Of a stretch of DNA of 64,000 nucleotides, positions 48,701 through 60,000 are shown piece after piece. The position numbers and the translations under genes are program-made. The DNA lies in assembly GCA_949130485.1 (NCBI GenBank), contig OX422193.1, positions 5,686,871-5,750,870 on the forward strand. Direction: 5' to 3'. The notes beneath the pieces were generated by a model. It ran no database searches and was not told where the DNA came from. It worked only from the letters and a program-made list of their open reading frames with translations. Every line of letters begins with the position of its first letter. Position 1 is the first letter of the stretch. This DNA is from Agelas oroides (taxonomy: Eukaryota; Porifera; Demospongiae; Agelasida; Agelasidae).

Positions 48701-51700
48701 ACTACACTCTACCATTGCTCTACTTAGTTCTACTGGACTCTACTACACTCTACAATCGCTCTACTTTGTTCTACTACACTCTACCAATGCTCTACTTAGC
48801 TCTACTTGACTCTACTACACTCTCCCATTGCTCTACTTAGCTCTACATGACTCTACTACACTCTACCATGTCTCTACTGGACTCTACTACACCTTACCAT
48901 TGCTCTACGTAGCTCTACTGGATTCTACTAAACACTTCTACGGATCTACATGGCTCTACTTGACTCTACTGCACACTACCATGGCTCTTCCTGTTTCTAC
49001 TACACTCTACCGTTACTCTACTTAGCTCTACTTGACTCTACTACTCTCTACGATAGCTCTACTTGTCTCTACTACACTGTACCATTACTCTACTTAGCTC
49101 TACGTGACTCTACTACACCTTACCTTTACTGTACCTAGCTCTACTGGATTCTGCTAAACACTTCTATGGCTCAGTGTGGCTCTACTTGACTCTACCATGG
49201 TTGTTCCTGGCTCTACTACACTCTACCATTTTTCTACTTAGCTCTACTGGACTCTATACTACTCTCTATCATGGCTCTCCTTGGTTCTACATGACACTAG
49301 TGCCCCCTATCTTGTCTCTACTTGACTACACTACACTCTACCATTACTCTACTTATCTCTACTGGATTCTACTACTGTCTACCATGGCTCTACTTGACCC
49401 TAGTTGACTCCTCTACACTCTACCAATGCACTACTTAGCTCTACTTCACTCTACTACACTCTACCATTGCTCTACTTAGCTCTTCATGACTCTACTACAC
49501 TCTACCATGTCTCTACTGGACTCTACTACACCTTACCATTCCTCTACCTAGCTCTACTGGATTCTACTAAACACTTCTATGCATATACATGGCTCTACTT
49601 GACACTACTGCACAGTACCATGGCTCTTCCTGGTTCTACTACACTCTACCATTACTCTACTTAGCTCTACTGCACTCTACTACTCTCTACCTTGGCTCTA
49701 ATTGTCTCTACATGACACTAGTGCCCCCTACCATATCTCTACTTGGCTCTACTACACTCTACCATTGCTCTACTTAGCTCTACTGGACTCTACTACACCC
49801 TACCATTACTCTACCTAGCTCTACTGGATTCTGCTAAACACTTCTATGGCTCTATGCGGCTCTACTTGACTTTACCACGGTTGTTCCTGGCTCTACTACA
49901 CTCTACCATTTCTCTACTTATCTCTACTGGATGCTACTACTGCCTACCATGGCTCTACTTGCCCCTAGTTGACTCTTCTACACTGTACCATTGCTCTACT
50001 TAGCTCTACTGGACTCTACTACACTCTACCATTGCTTTACTTGCCTCTACAAGACTCTACTACGCTCTACCATGTCTCTACTTGGCTCCACTACACTCTA
50101 CCATTGCTCTACTTGCCTCTACTGGACTCTACTACTCTCTACCTTGGCTCTACTTGTCTCTACATGACACTAGTGCCCCCTACCATGTCTCTACTTGGCT
50201 CTACTACACTCTACCATTACTCTACTTAGCTCTACTGGACTCTACTACTCTCTACCTTGGCTCTACTTGTCTCTACATGACACTAGTGCCCCCTACCATG
50301 TCTCTACTTGGCTCTACTACACTCTACCATTACTCTACTTAGCTCTACTGGATTCTACTACTGTCTACCATGGCTCTACTTGACCCTAGTTGACTCTTCT
50401 ACACTCTACCAATGCTCTACTTAGCTCTACTTCACTCTACTACACTCTATCATTGCTCTACTTAGCTCTTCATGACTGTACTACACTCTACCATGTCTCT
50501 ATACTGGACTCTACTACACCTTACCATTGCTCTACCTAGCTCTACTGGATTCTACTAAACACTTCTATGCATATACATGGCTCTACTTGACACTACTGCA
50601 CACTACCATTGCTCTTCCTGGTTCTACTACACTCTACCATTACTCTACTTAGCTCTACTGGACTCTACTACTCTCTACCTTGGCTCTAATTGTCTCTACA
50701 TGACACTAGTGCCCCCTTCCATGTCTCTACTTGGCTCTACTACACTCTACCATTGCTCTACTTAGTTCTACTGGACTCTACTACACCCTACCATTACTCT
50801 ACCTAGCTCTACTGGATTCTGCTAAACACTTCTATGGCTCTATGTGGCTCTACTTGACTCTACCACGGTTGTTCCTGGCTCTACTACACTCTACCATTTC
50901 TCTACTTAGCTCTACTAGACTCTACTACTGTCAACCATGGCTCTACTTGGCTCTTCTTGACTCTACCACACTCTACCATGGCTCTACTTGGCTCTACCTG
51001 ACTATACAACACACTACCATTGCTCTACTTGGCTCTACAAGACTCTACTACAGTCTACCATGTCTCTACGTGGCTCTACTACACTCTACCATTGCTCTCC
51101 TTAGCTCTTCTGGGCTCTATACTACACCTTACCATTCCTCTACCTAGCTCTACTGGATTCTACTAAACACTTCTATGACTCTACGTGGTTCTACTTGACT
51201 CTACTGCACTCTACCATGGTTCTACTTGGCTCTACTACACTCTACCATTACTCTACTTAGCTCTACTGGACTCTACTACTGTCTACCATGGCTCTACTTG
51301 GCTCTACTTGACTCTACTACACTCTACCATGGCTCTACTTGGCTCTACCTGACTCTACTACACACTACGATTGCTCTACTTGGCTCTACAAGACTCTACT
51401 ACAGTCTACCATGTCTCTACTTGGCTCTACTACACTCTACCATTGCTCTACTTAGCTCTACTGGACTCTACTACACCTTACCATTCGCCTACCTAGTTCA
51501 ACTGGATTCTACTAAACACTTCTATGCCTCTACGTGGCTCTACTTGACTCTACCATTACTCTACTTAGTTCTACTGGACTCTACTACTCTCTACCATGGT
51601 TCTACTCGTCTCTACATGACACTAGTGCCCCCTACCATGTCGCTACTTGACTCTTCTACACTCTACCAATGCTCTAGCTAGCTCTACTGGACTCTACTTC

Positions 51701-52138
51701 ACCTCACCATTGCTCTACTAAACACTTCTATGGCTCTACGTGGCTCTACTTGACTCTACTGCACTCTACCATGGCTCTACTTGGCTCTACTACACTCTAC
51801 CATTACTCTACTTAGCTCTACTGGACTCTACTACTGTCTACCATGGCTCTACTTGGCTCTACTTGACTCTACTACACTCTACCATGGCTCTACTTGGCTC
51901 TACCTGACTCTACTACACACTACCATTGCTCTACTTGGCTCTACAAGACTCTACTACAGTCTACCATGTCTCTACTTGGCTCTAAAACACTCTACCATTG
52001 CTCTACTTAGCTCTACTGGACTCTGTTACACCTTACCATTGGTCTACCTAGTTCAACTGGATTCTACTAAACACTTCTATGGCTCTACGTGGCTCTACTT
52101 GACTCTACCATTACTCTACTTAGTTCTACTGGACTCTA
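45773..52138 (-). repeat. Inverted 6.4-kb block of the same satellite
   Basis: From 45,773 the + strand changes from GTAGAG to CTCTAC and stays so until 52,138. Read on the minus strand, the block is colinear with the ~6-kb unit. Its right end continues the left flank as seen in the paralog at 39,960 (GAGTCCAGTAGAACTAAG), and its left end matches about 58,000-58,190 with two differences in about 187 bp. The junctions are short palindromes: AGTATACT at 45,769-45,776 and CTCTATAGAG at 52,134-52,143. The block forms a large imperfect inverted repeat with 52,139-58,190. Confidence 0.93.
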
Positions 52139-55100
52139 TAGAGCAATGGTAGATTGTAGTACAGCCAAGTAGAGCCATGGTAGGGGGCACTAGTGTCATG
52201 TAGAGACAAGTAGAGCCATGGTGGAGAGTAGTAGAGTCTAGTAGAGCTAAGTAGAGTAATGGTAGAGTCAAGTAGAGCCACGTAGAGCCATAGAAGTGTT
52301 TAGTAGAATCCAGTAAAGCTAGGTAGAGCAATGGTAAGGTGTAGTAGAGTCCAGTAGAGACATGTTAGAGTGTAGTAGAGTCATATGGAGCTAAGTAGAG
52401 CAATGGTAGAGTGTAGTAGAGTCAAGTAGAGATAAGTAGAGCATTGGTAGAGTGTAGTAGAGCAAAGTAGAGCCATTGTAGAGTGTAATAGAGTCCAGTA
52501 GAACTAAGTAGAGCAATGATAGAGTGTAGTAGTGTCAAGTATAGATCTAAGTAGAGCAATGGTAGAGTGTAGTTGAGCCAAGTAGAGCAATGGTAGAGTG
52601 TAGTAGAGTCAAGTAGAGCCAAGTAGAGCCATGTTGGAGTGTAGTAGAGTCCAGTAGCGCTAACTAGAGCAATGGTACTATGGTAGAGTGTAGTAGAGCC
52701 AACTAGGATCAAGTAGAGCCATGATAGACAGTAGTAGTGTCCAGTAGAGCTAAGTAGAGTAATGGTAGAGTGTAGTACAACCATGAAGAGCCATGGTAGA
52801 GTGGACTAGAGTCAAGTAGAGCCACGTAGAATCATAGCAGCATTTAGTAGAATCCAGTAGATCTAGGTAGAGCAATGGTAAGGTGTAGTTGAGCCAAGTA
52901 GAGCTAAGTAGAGAAATGATAGAGTGTAGTAGAGGCAAGTAGAGACATGGTAGAGTGTAGTAGAGTCTTGTAGAGGCAAGTAGAGCAATGGTAGAGTGTA
53001 GTAGAGTCAAGTAGAGCTAAGTAGAGCAATGGTAGAGTGTAGTAGAGCCAAGTAGAGCCACTGTAGAGTGTAGTACAGTCCAGTAGAGCTACGTAGAGCA
53101 ATGGTAGAGTGTAGTAGAATCCAGTAGAGCTAGGTATAGAGCAATGGTAGAGTGTAGTAGAGCCAAGTAGAGCCATGGTAGGGGGCACTAGTGTCATGTA
53201 GAGACAAGTAGAGCCATGGTAGAGAGTAGTAGAGTCCAGTAGAGCTAAGTAGAGTAATGGTAGAGTGTAGTAGAGCCAAGTATAGCCATGCTAGAGTGCA
53301 GTAGAGTCAAGTAGAGCCACATAGAGCCATAGAAGTGTTTAGTAGAGCAATGGTAAGGTGAAGTAGAGTCCAGTAGAGCTAACTAGAGCAATGGTAGAGT
53401 GTAAAAGAGTCAAGTAGCGACATGGTAGGGGGCACTAGTGTCATGTAGAGACGAGTAGAGCCATGGTAGAGAGTAGTAGAGTCCAGTAGAACTAAGTAGA
53501 GTAATGGTAGAGTGTAGTAGAACCAGGAAGAGACATGGTAGAGTGCAGTAGAGTCAAGTAGAGCCATATATAGCCATAGAAGTGTTTAGCAAAATCCAGT
53601 AGAGCTAAGTAGAGTAATGGTAGAGTGTAGTAGAGCCAAGTAGAGACATGGTAGGGGGCACTAGTGTCATGTAGAGACAAGGAGAGCCAAGGTAGAGAGT
53701 AGTAGAGTCCAGTAGAGCTAAGTAGAGCAATGGTAGAGTGTAGTAGAGCGAAGTAGAGCCACTGTAGAGTGTAGTACAGTCCAGTAGAGCTACGTAGAGC
53801 AATGGTATAGAGTGGAGTAGAGTCAAGTAGGGCTAAGTAGAGCAATGGTAGAGTGTAGTAGAGCCAAGTAGAGACATGGTAGAGCGTAGTAGAGTCTTGT
53901 AGAGGCAAGTAGAGCAATGGTAGAGTGTAGTAGAGTCCAGTAGAGCTAAGTAGAGCAATAGTAGAGTGTAGAAGAGTCAACTAGGGGCAAGTAGAGCCAT
54001 GGTAGGCAGTAGTAGCATCCAGTAGAGATAAGTAGAGAAATGGTAGAGTGTAGTAGAGCCAGGAACAACCGTGGTAGAGTCAAGTAGAGCCACATAGAGC
54101 CATAGAAGTGTTTAGCAGAATCCAGTAGAGCTAGTTAGAGTAATGGTAAGGTGTAGTAGAGTCCAGTAGAGCTAAGTAGAGCAATGGTAGAGTGTAGTAG
54201 AGCCAAGTAGAGACATGGAAGGGGGCACTAGTGTCATGTAGAGACAATTAGAGCCAAGGTAGAGAGTAGTAGAGTCCAGTAGAGCTAAGTAGAGTAATGG
54301 TAGAGTGTAGTAGAACCAGGAAGAGCCATGGTAGTGTGCAGTAGTGTCAAGTAGAGCCATGTATATGCATAGAAGTGTTTAGTAGAATCCAGTAGAGCTA
54401 GGTAGAGCAATGGTAAGGTGTAGTAGAGTCCAGTAGAGACATGGTAGAGTGTAGTACAGTCATGAAGAGCTAAGTAGAGCAATGATAGAGTGTAGTAGAG
54501 TGAAGTAGAGCTAAGTCGAGCATTGGTAGAGTGTAGAAGAGTCAACTAGGGTCAAGTAGAGCCATGGTAGACAGTAGTAGAATCCAGTAGACCTAAGCAG
54601 TATAGAGTAATGGTAGAGTGTAGTGTAGTCAAGTAGAGACAAGATAGGGGGCACTAGTGTCATGTAGAACCAAGGAGAGCAATGATAGAGAGTAGTATAG
54701 AGTCCAGTAGAGCTAAGTAGAAAAATGGTAGAGTGTAGTAGAGCCAGGAACAACCATGGTAGAGTCACACTGAGCCATAAAAGTGTTTAGCAGAATCCAG
54801 TAGAGCTAGGTACAGTAAAGGTAAGGTGTAGTAGAGTCACGTAGAGCTATGTAGAGTAATGGTACAGTGTAGTAGAGACAAGTAGAGCTATCGTAGAGAG
54901 TAGTAGAGTCCACTAGACCTAAGTAGAGTAACGGTAGAGTGTAGTAGAAACAGGAAGAGCCATGGTAGTGTGCAGTAGAGTCAAGTAGAGCCATGTAGAT
55001 CCGTAGAAGTGTTTAGTAGAATCCAGTAGAGCTACGTAGAGCAATGGTAAGGTTTAGTAGAGTCCAGTAGAGACATGGTAGAGTGTAGTAGAGTCATATA

Positions 55101-57003
55101 GAGCTAAGTAGAGCAATGGTAGGGTGTAGTAGAGTCAAGTAGAGCTAAGTAGAGCATTGGTAGAGTGTAGTAGAGCAAAGTAGAGCCATTGTAGAGTGTA
55201 GTAGAGTCCAGTAGAACTAAGTAGAGCAATGGTGGAGTGTAGTAGTGTCAAGTATAGATCTAAGTAGAGCAATGGTAGAGTGTAGTTGAGCCAAGTTGAG
55301 CAATGGTAGAGTGTAGTAGAGTCAAGTAGAGCCAAGTAGAGCCATTGTGGAGTGTAGTAGATTCCAGTAGCGCTAACTAGAGCAATGGTATAGTGTAGTA
55401 GAGCCAACTAGGGTCAAGTAGAGCCACGATAGACAGTAGTAGAGTCCAGTTGAGCTAAGTAGAATAATGGTAGAGTGTAGTACAGACAAGTAGAGACATG
55501 GTAGGTAGCTTTAGTGTGATGTAGGGACAAGTAGAGCCATGGTAGAGTGTAGTAGAGTCCAGTAGAGCTAAGTAGAGTAATGGTAGAGTGTAGTACAACC
55601 ATGAAGAGCCATGGTAGAGTGGACTAGAGTCAAGTAGAGCCACGTAGAATCATAGAAGTGTTTAGTAGAATCCAGTAGAGCTAGGTAGAGCAATGGTAAG
55701 GTGTAGTAGGGTCCAGTAGAGCTAAGTAGAGCAATGGTGGAGTGTAGTAGAGCCAAGTAGAGACATGGTAGAGTGTAGTAGAGTCTTGTGGAGCCAAGTT
55801 GAGCAATGGTAGTGTGTAGTAGAGTCAGGTAGACCCAAGTAGAGCCATGGTTGAGTGTAGTAGAGTCAAGTAGAGCCAAGTGGAGCCATGGTAGACAGTA
55901 GTAGAGTCCAGTAGAGCTAAGTAGAGTAATGTTAGAGTGGAGTAGAGCCAAGTAGTGACATGGTACAGGGCACTAGTGTCATCTAGAGAGAAGTAGAGCT
56001 ATGGTAGAGAGGAACAGAGTCCAGTACAGCTAAGTAGAGTAATGGTAGAGTGTAGTAGAAGCATGAAGAGCCATGGTAGAGTGCAGTAGAGCCAAGTACA
56101 GCCACGTAGAGCTATAGAAGTGTTTAGCAGAATCTAGTAGGGCTAGGTAGAGCAATGGTAAGGTGTAGTAGAGTCCAGTAGAGCTAAGTAGAGTAATGGT
56201 AGACTGTAGTAGAACCAGGAAGAGCCATCGTAGAGTGCAGTTGAGTCAAGTAGAGCCACGTAGAGCCATAGAAGCGTTTAGTAGAGCAATGGTAAGGTGT
56301 AGTAGAGTCCAGTAGAGCTGAGTTGAGCAATGGTAGAGTATAATAGAGCCAAGTAGAGACATGGTAGGGGGCACTAGTGTCATGTACAGACAAGTAGAGC
56401 AATGATAGAGAGTAGTAGAGTCCAGTAGAGCTAAGTAGAGTAATGGTAGAGTGTAGTACAGCCAAGTAGAGACATGGTAGGTGGCATTAGTGTCATGTAG
56501 GGACAAGTAGAGCCATGGTAGAGTGTAGTAGAGTCCAGTAGAGCTAAGTAGAGTAATGGTAGAGTGTAGTACAACCATGAAGAGCCATGGTAGAGTAGAC
56601 TAGAGTCAAGTAGAGCCACATAGAATCTTAGAAGTGTTTAGTAGAATCCAGTAGAGCTAGGTAGAGCAATGGTAAGGTATAGTAGAGCCCAGTAGAGCTA
56701 AGTAGAGAAATGATAGAGTGTAGTAGAGGCAAGTAGAGACATGGTAGAGTGTAGTAGAGTCTTGTAGAGGCAAGTAGAGCAATGGTAGAGTGTAGTAGAG
56801 TCAAGTAGAGCTAAGTAGAGAAATGATAGAGTGTAGTAGAGGCAAGTAGAGCCATGGTAGTGTGCAGTAGAGTCAAGTAAAGCCAAGTAGAGCCATGGTA
56901 GAGAGTAGTAGAGTCCAGTAGAGTTAGCTGGAGCAATGGTAGAGTGTAGAAGAGTCAATTAGGGTCAAGTAGAGCCATGGTAGACAGTAGTAGAGTCCAG
57001 TAG
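52139..57003 (+). repeat. GTAGAG satellite array, right arm of the palindrome
   Basis: The original orientation resumes at TAGAGCAATGG. About 53.4-58.19 kb is the inverted partner of 45.77-50.9 kb, with the order of diagnostic blocks reversed. Examples are the CTAACTAGAGCAATGGTATAG block near 55,372 against about 48,550, and GTCACACTGAGCC near 54,765 against its complement near 49,175. The part nearest the junction (52.1-53.3 kb) is less similar to its partner. No gene is seen. Confidence 0.92.
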
Positions 57004-60000
57004 AGCTAAGTAGAGTAATGGTAGAGTGTAGTAGAGCCAAGTAGAGACATGGTAGGGAGCACTAGTGTCATGTAGAGACAAGTAGAGCCATGGTAGAGAG
57101 TAGTAGAGTCCAGTAGAGCTAAGTAGAGTAATGGTAGAGTGTAGTAGAACCAGGAAGAGCCATGGTAGAGTGCAGTAGAGTCAAGTAGAGCCACGTAGAG
57201 CCATAGAAGTGTTTAGCAGAATCCAGTAGAGCTAGGTAGAGTAATGATAAGGTGTAGTAGAGTCCAGTAGAGCTAAGTTGAGCAACGGTAGAGTGTAGTA
57301 GAGCCAAGTAGAGACATGGTAGGTGGCACTAGTGTCATGTAGAGACAAGTAATGCCATGGTAGAGTGTAGTAGAGTCCAGTAGAGCTAAGTAGAGTAATG
57401 GTAGAGTGTAGTACAACCATGAAGAGCCATGGTAGTGTAGAGTAGAGTCAAGTAGAGCAACGTAGAGTCATAGAAGTGTTTAGTAGAATCCAGTAGAGCT
57501 AGGTAGAGCAATGGTAAGGTGTAGTAGACCCCAGAAGAGCTGAGTAGAACAATGGTAGAGTGTAGTAGAGCCAAGTAGAGACATGGTAGAGTGTAGTAGA
57601 GTCTTGTAGAGGAAAGTAGAGCAATGGTTGAGTGTAGTAGAGTCAAGTAGAGCTAAGTAGAGCATTGGTAGAGTGTAGTAGAGCCAAGTACAACCACTGT
57701 AGAGTGTAGTACAGTCCACTATAGCTACGTAGAGCAATGGTAGAGTGGAGTAGAGTCAAGTAGAGCTAAGTAGAGCAAAGGTAGAGCGTAGTAGAGTCCA
57801 GTAGAGCTAGGTAGAGCAATGGTAGAGTGTAGTAGAGCCAAGTAGAACCATGGTAGGGGGCACTAGTGTCATGTAGAGACAAGTAGAGCTATATGGTAGA
57901 GAATAGTAGAGTCCAGTACAGCTAAGTAGAGTAATGGTAGAGTCAAGTAGAGCCAAGTAGAGCCATGGTAGAGAGTAGTAGAGTCCAGTAGAGTTAACTA
58001 GAGCAATAGTAGAGTGTAGAAGAGTCAATTAGGGTCAAGTAGAGCCATGGTAGACAGTGTTAGAGTCCAGTAGAGCTAAGTAGAGTAATGGTAGAGCGTA
58101 GTAGAGCCAAGTAGAGACATTGTAGGGGTCACTAGTGTCATGTAGTGACAAGTAGAGCCATGGTAGAGAGTAGTAGAGTCCAGTAGAGCTAAGTAGAGTA
58201 ATGGTAGAGTGTAGTAGAACCAGGAAGAGCCATGGTAGTGTGCAGTAGAGTCAAGTAGAGCCACGTAGAGCCATAGAAGTGTTTAGTAGCATACAGTAGA
58301 GCTAGGTAGAGCAATGGAAAGGTGTAGTAGAATCCAGTAGAGCTAGGTAGAGCAATGGTAAGGTATAGTAGAGCCCAGTAGAGCTAAGTAGATAAATGAT
58401 AGGGTGTAGTAGAGGCAAGTAGAGACATGGTAGAGTGTAGTAGAGTCTTGTAGAGGCAAGTAGGGCAATGGTATAGAGTGTAGTAGAGTCAAGTGGAGCT
58501 AAGTAGAGAAATGATAGAGTGTAGTAGAGGCAAGTAGAGCCATGGTAGTGTGCAGTAGAGTCAAGTAAAGCCAAGTATAGCCATGGTAGAGAGTAGTAAA
58601 GCCCAGTAGAGCTAACTGGAGCAATGGTAGAGTGTAGAAGAGTCAATTAGTGTCAAGTAGAGCCATGGTAGTCAGTAGTAGAGTCCAGTAGAGCTAAGTA
58701 GAGTAATGGTAGAGTGTAGTAGAGCCAAGTAGAGATATGGTAGGGGGCACTAGTGTCATGTAGAGACAAGTAGAGCCATGGTAGAGAGTAGTAGAGTCCA
58801 GTAGAGCTAAGTAGAGTAATGGTAGAGTGTAGTAGAACCAGGAAGAGCCATGGTAGAGTGCAGTAGAGTCAAGTAGAGCCACGTAGAGCCATAGAAGTGT
58901 TTAGCAGAATCCAGTAGAGCTAGGTAGAGTAATGATAAGGTGTAGTAGAGTCCAGTAGAGCTAAGTTGAGCAACGGTAGAGTGTGGTAGAGCCAAGTATA
59001 GACATGGTAGGTGGCATTATAGTGTCATGTAGAGACAAGTAGTGCCATGGTAGAGTGTAGTAGAGTCCAGTAGAGCTAAGTAGAGTAATGGTAGAGTGTA
59101 GTACAACCATGAAGAGCCATGGTAGAGTAGAGTAGAGTCAAGTAGAGCAACGTAGAGTCATAGAAGTGTTTAGTAGAATCCAGTAGAGCTAGGTAGAGCA
59201 ATGGTAAGGTGTAGTAGACCCCGGAAGAGCTGAGTAGAACAATGGTAGAGTGTAGTAGAGCCAAGTAGAGACATGGTGGAGTGTAGTAGAGTCTTGTAGA
59301 GGAAAGTAGAGCAATGGTAGAGTGTAGTAGAGTCAAGTAGAGCTAAGTAGAGCAATGGTAGAGTGTAGTAGAGCCAAGTAGAACCCCTGTAGAGTGTAGT
59401 ACAGTCCACTATAGCTACGTAGAGCAATGGTAGAGTGGAGTAGAGTCCAGTAGAGCTAGGTTCAGCAATGGTAGAGTGTAGTAGAGCCAAGTAGAACCAT
59501 GGTAGGGGGCACTAGTGTCATGTAGAGACAAGTAGAGCCATGGTAGAGAATAGTAGAGTCCAGTAGAGCTAGGTAGAGCAATGGTAGAGTGTAGTAGAGC
59601 CAAGTAGAACCATGGTAGGGGGCACTAGTGTCATGTAGAGACAAGTAGAGCAATCGTAGAGCGTAGTAGAGTCCAGTAGAGCTAGGTAGAGCAATGGTAG
59701 TGTGTAGTAGAGCCAAGTAGAAACATGGTAGGGGGCACTAGTGTCATGTAGAGACAAGTAGAGCCATGGTAGAGAATAGTAGAGTCGAGTAGAGCTAAGT
59801 AGAGTGTAGAAGAGTCAATTAGGGTCAAGTAGAGCCATGGTAGACAGTATTAGAGTCCAGTAGAGCTAAGTAGAGTAATGGTAGAGCGTAGTAGAGCCAA
59901 GTAGAGACATGGTAGGGGTCACTAGTGTCATGTAGTGACAAGTAGAGCCATGGTAGAGAGTAGTAGAGTCCAGTAGAGCTAAGTAGAGTAATGGTAGAGT

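Noticed and set aside
45773..52138. Inverted block as a simple fold-back (missing-adapter) sequencing artefact
   Set aside because: The arms differ by substitutions even at the best-matching outer edge and more strongly near the centre, whereas a single-read fold-back would give identical sequence in the consensus. Not fully excluded without reads.
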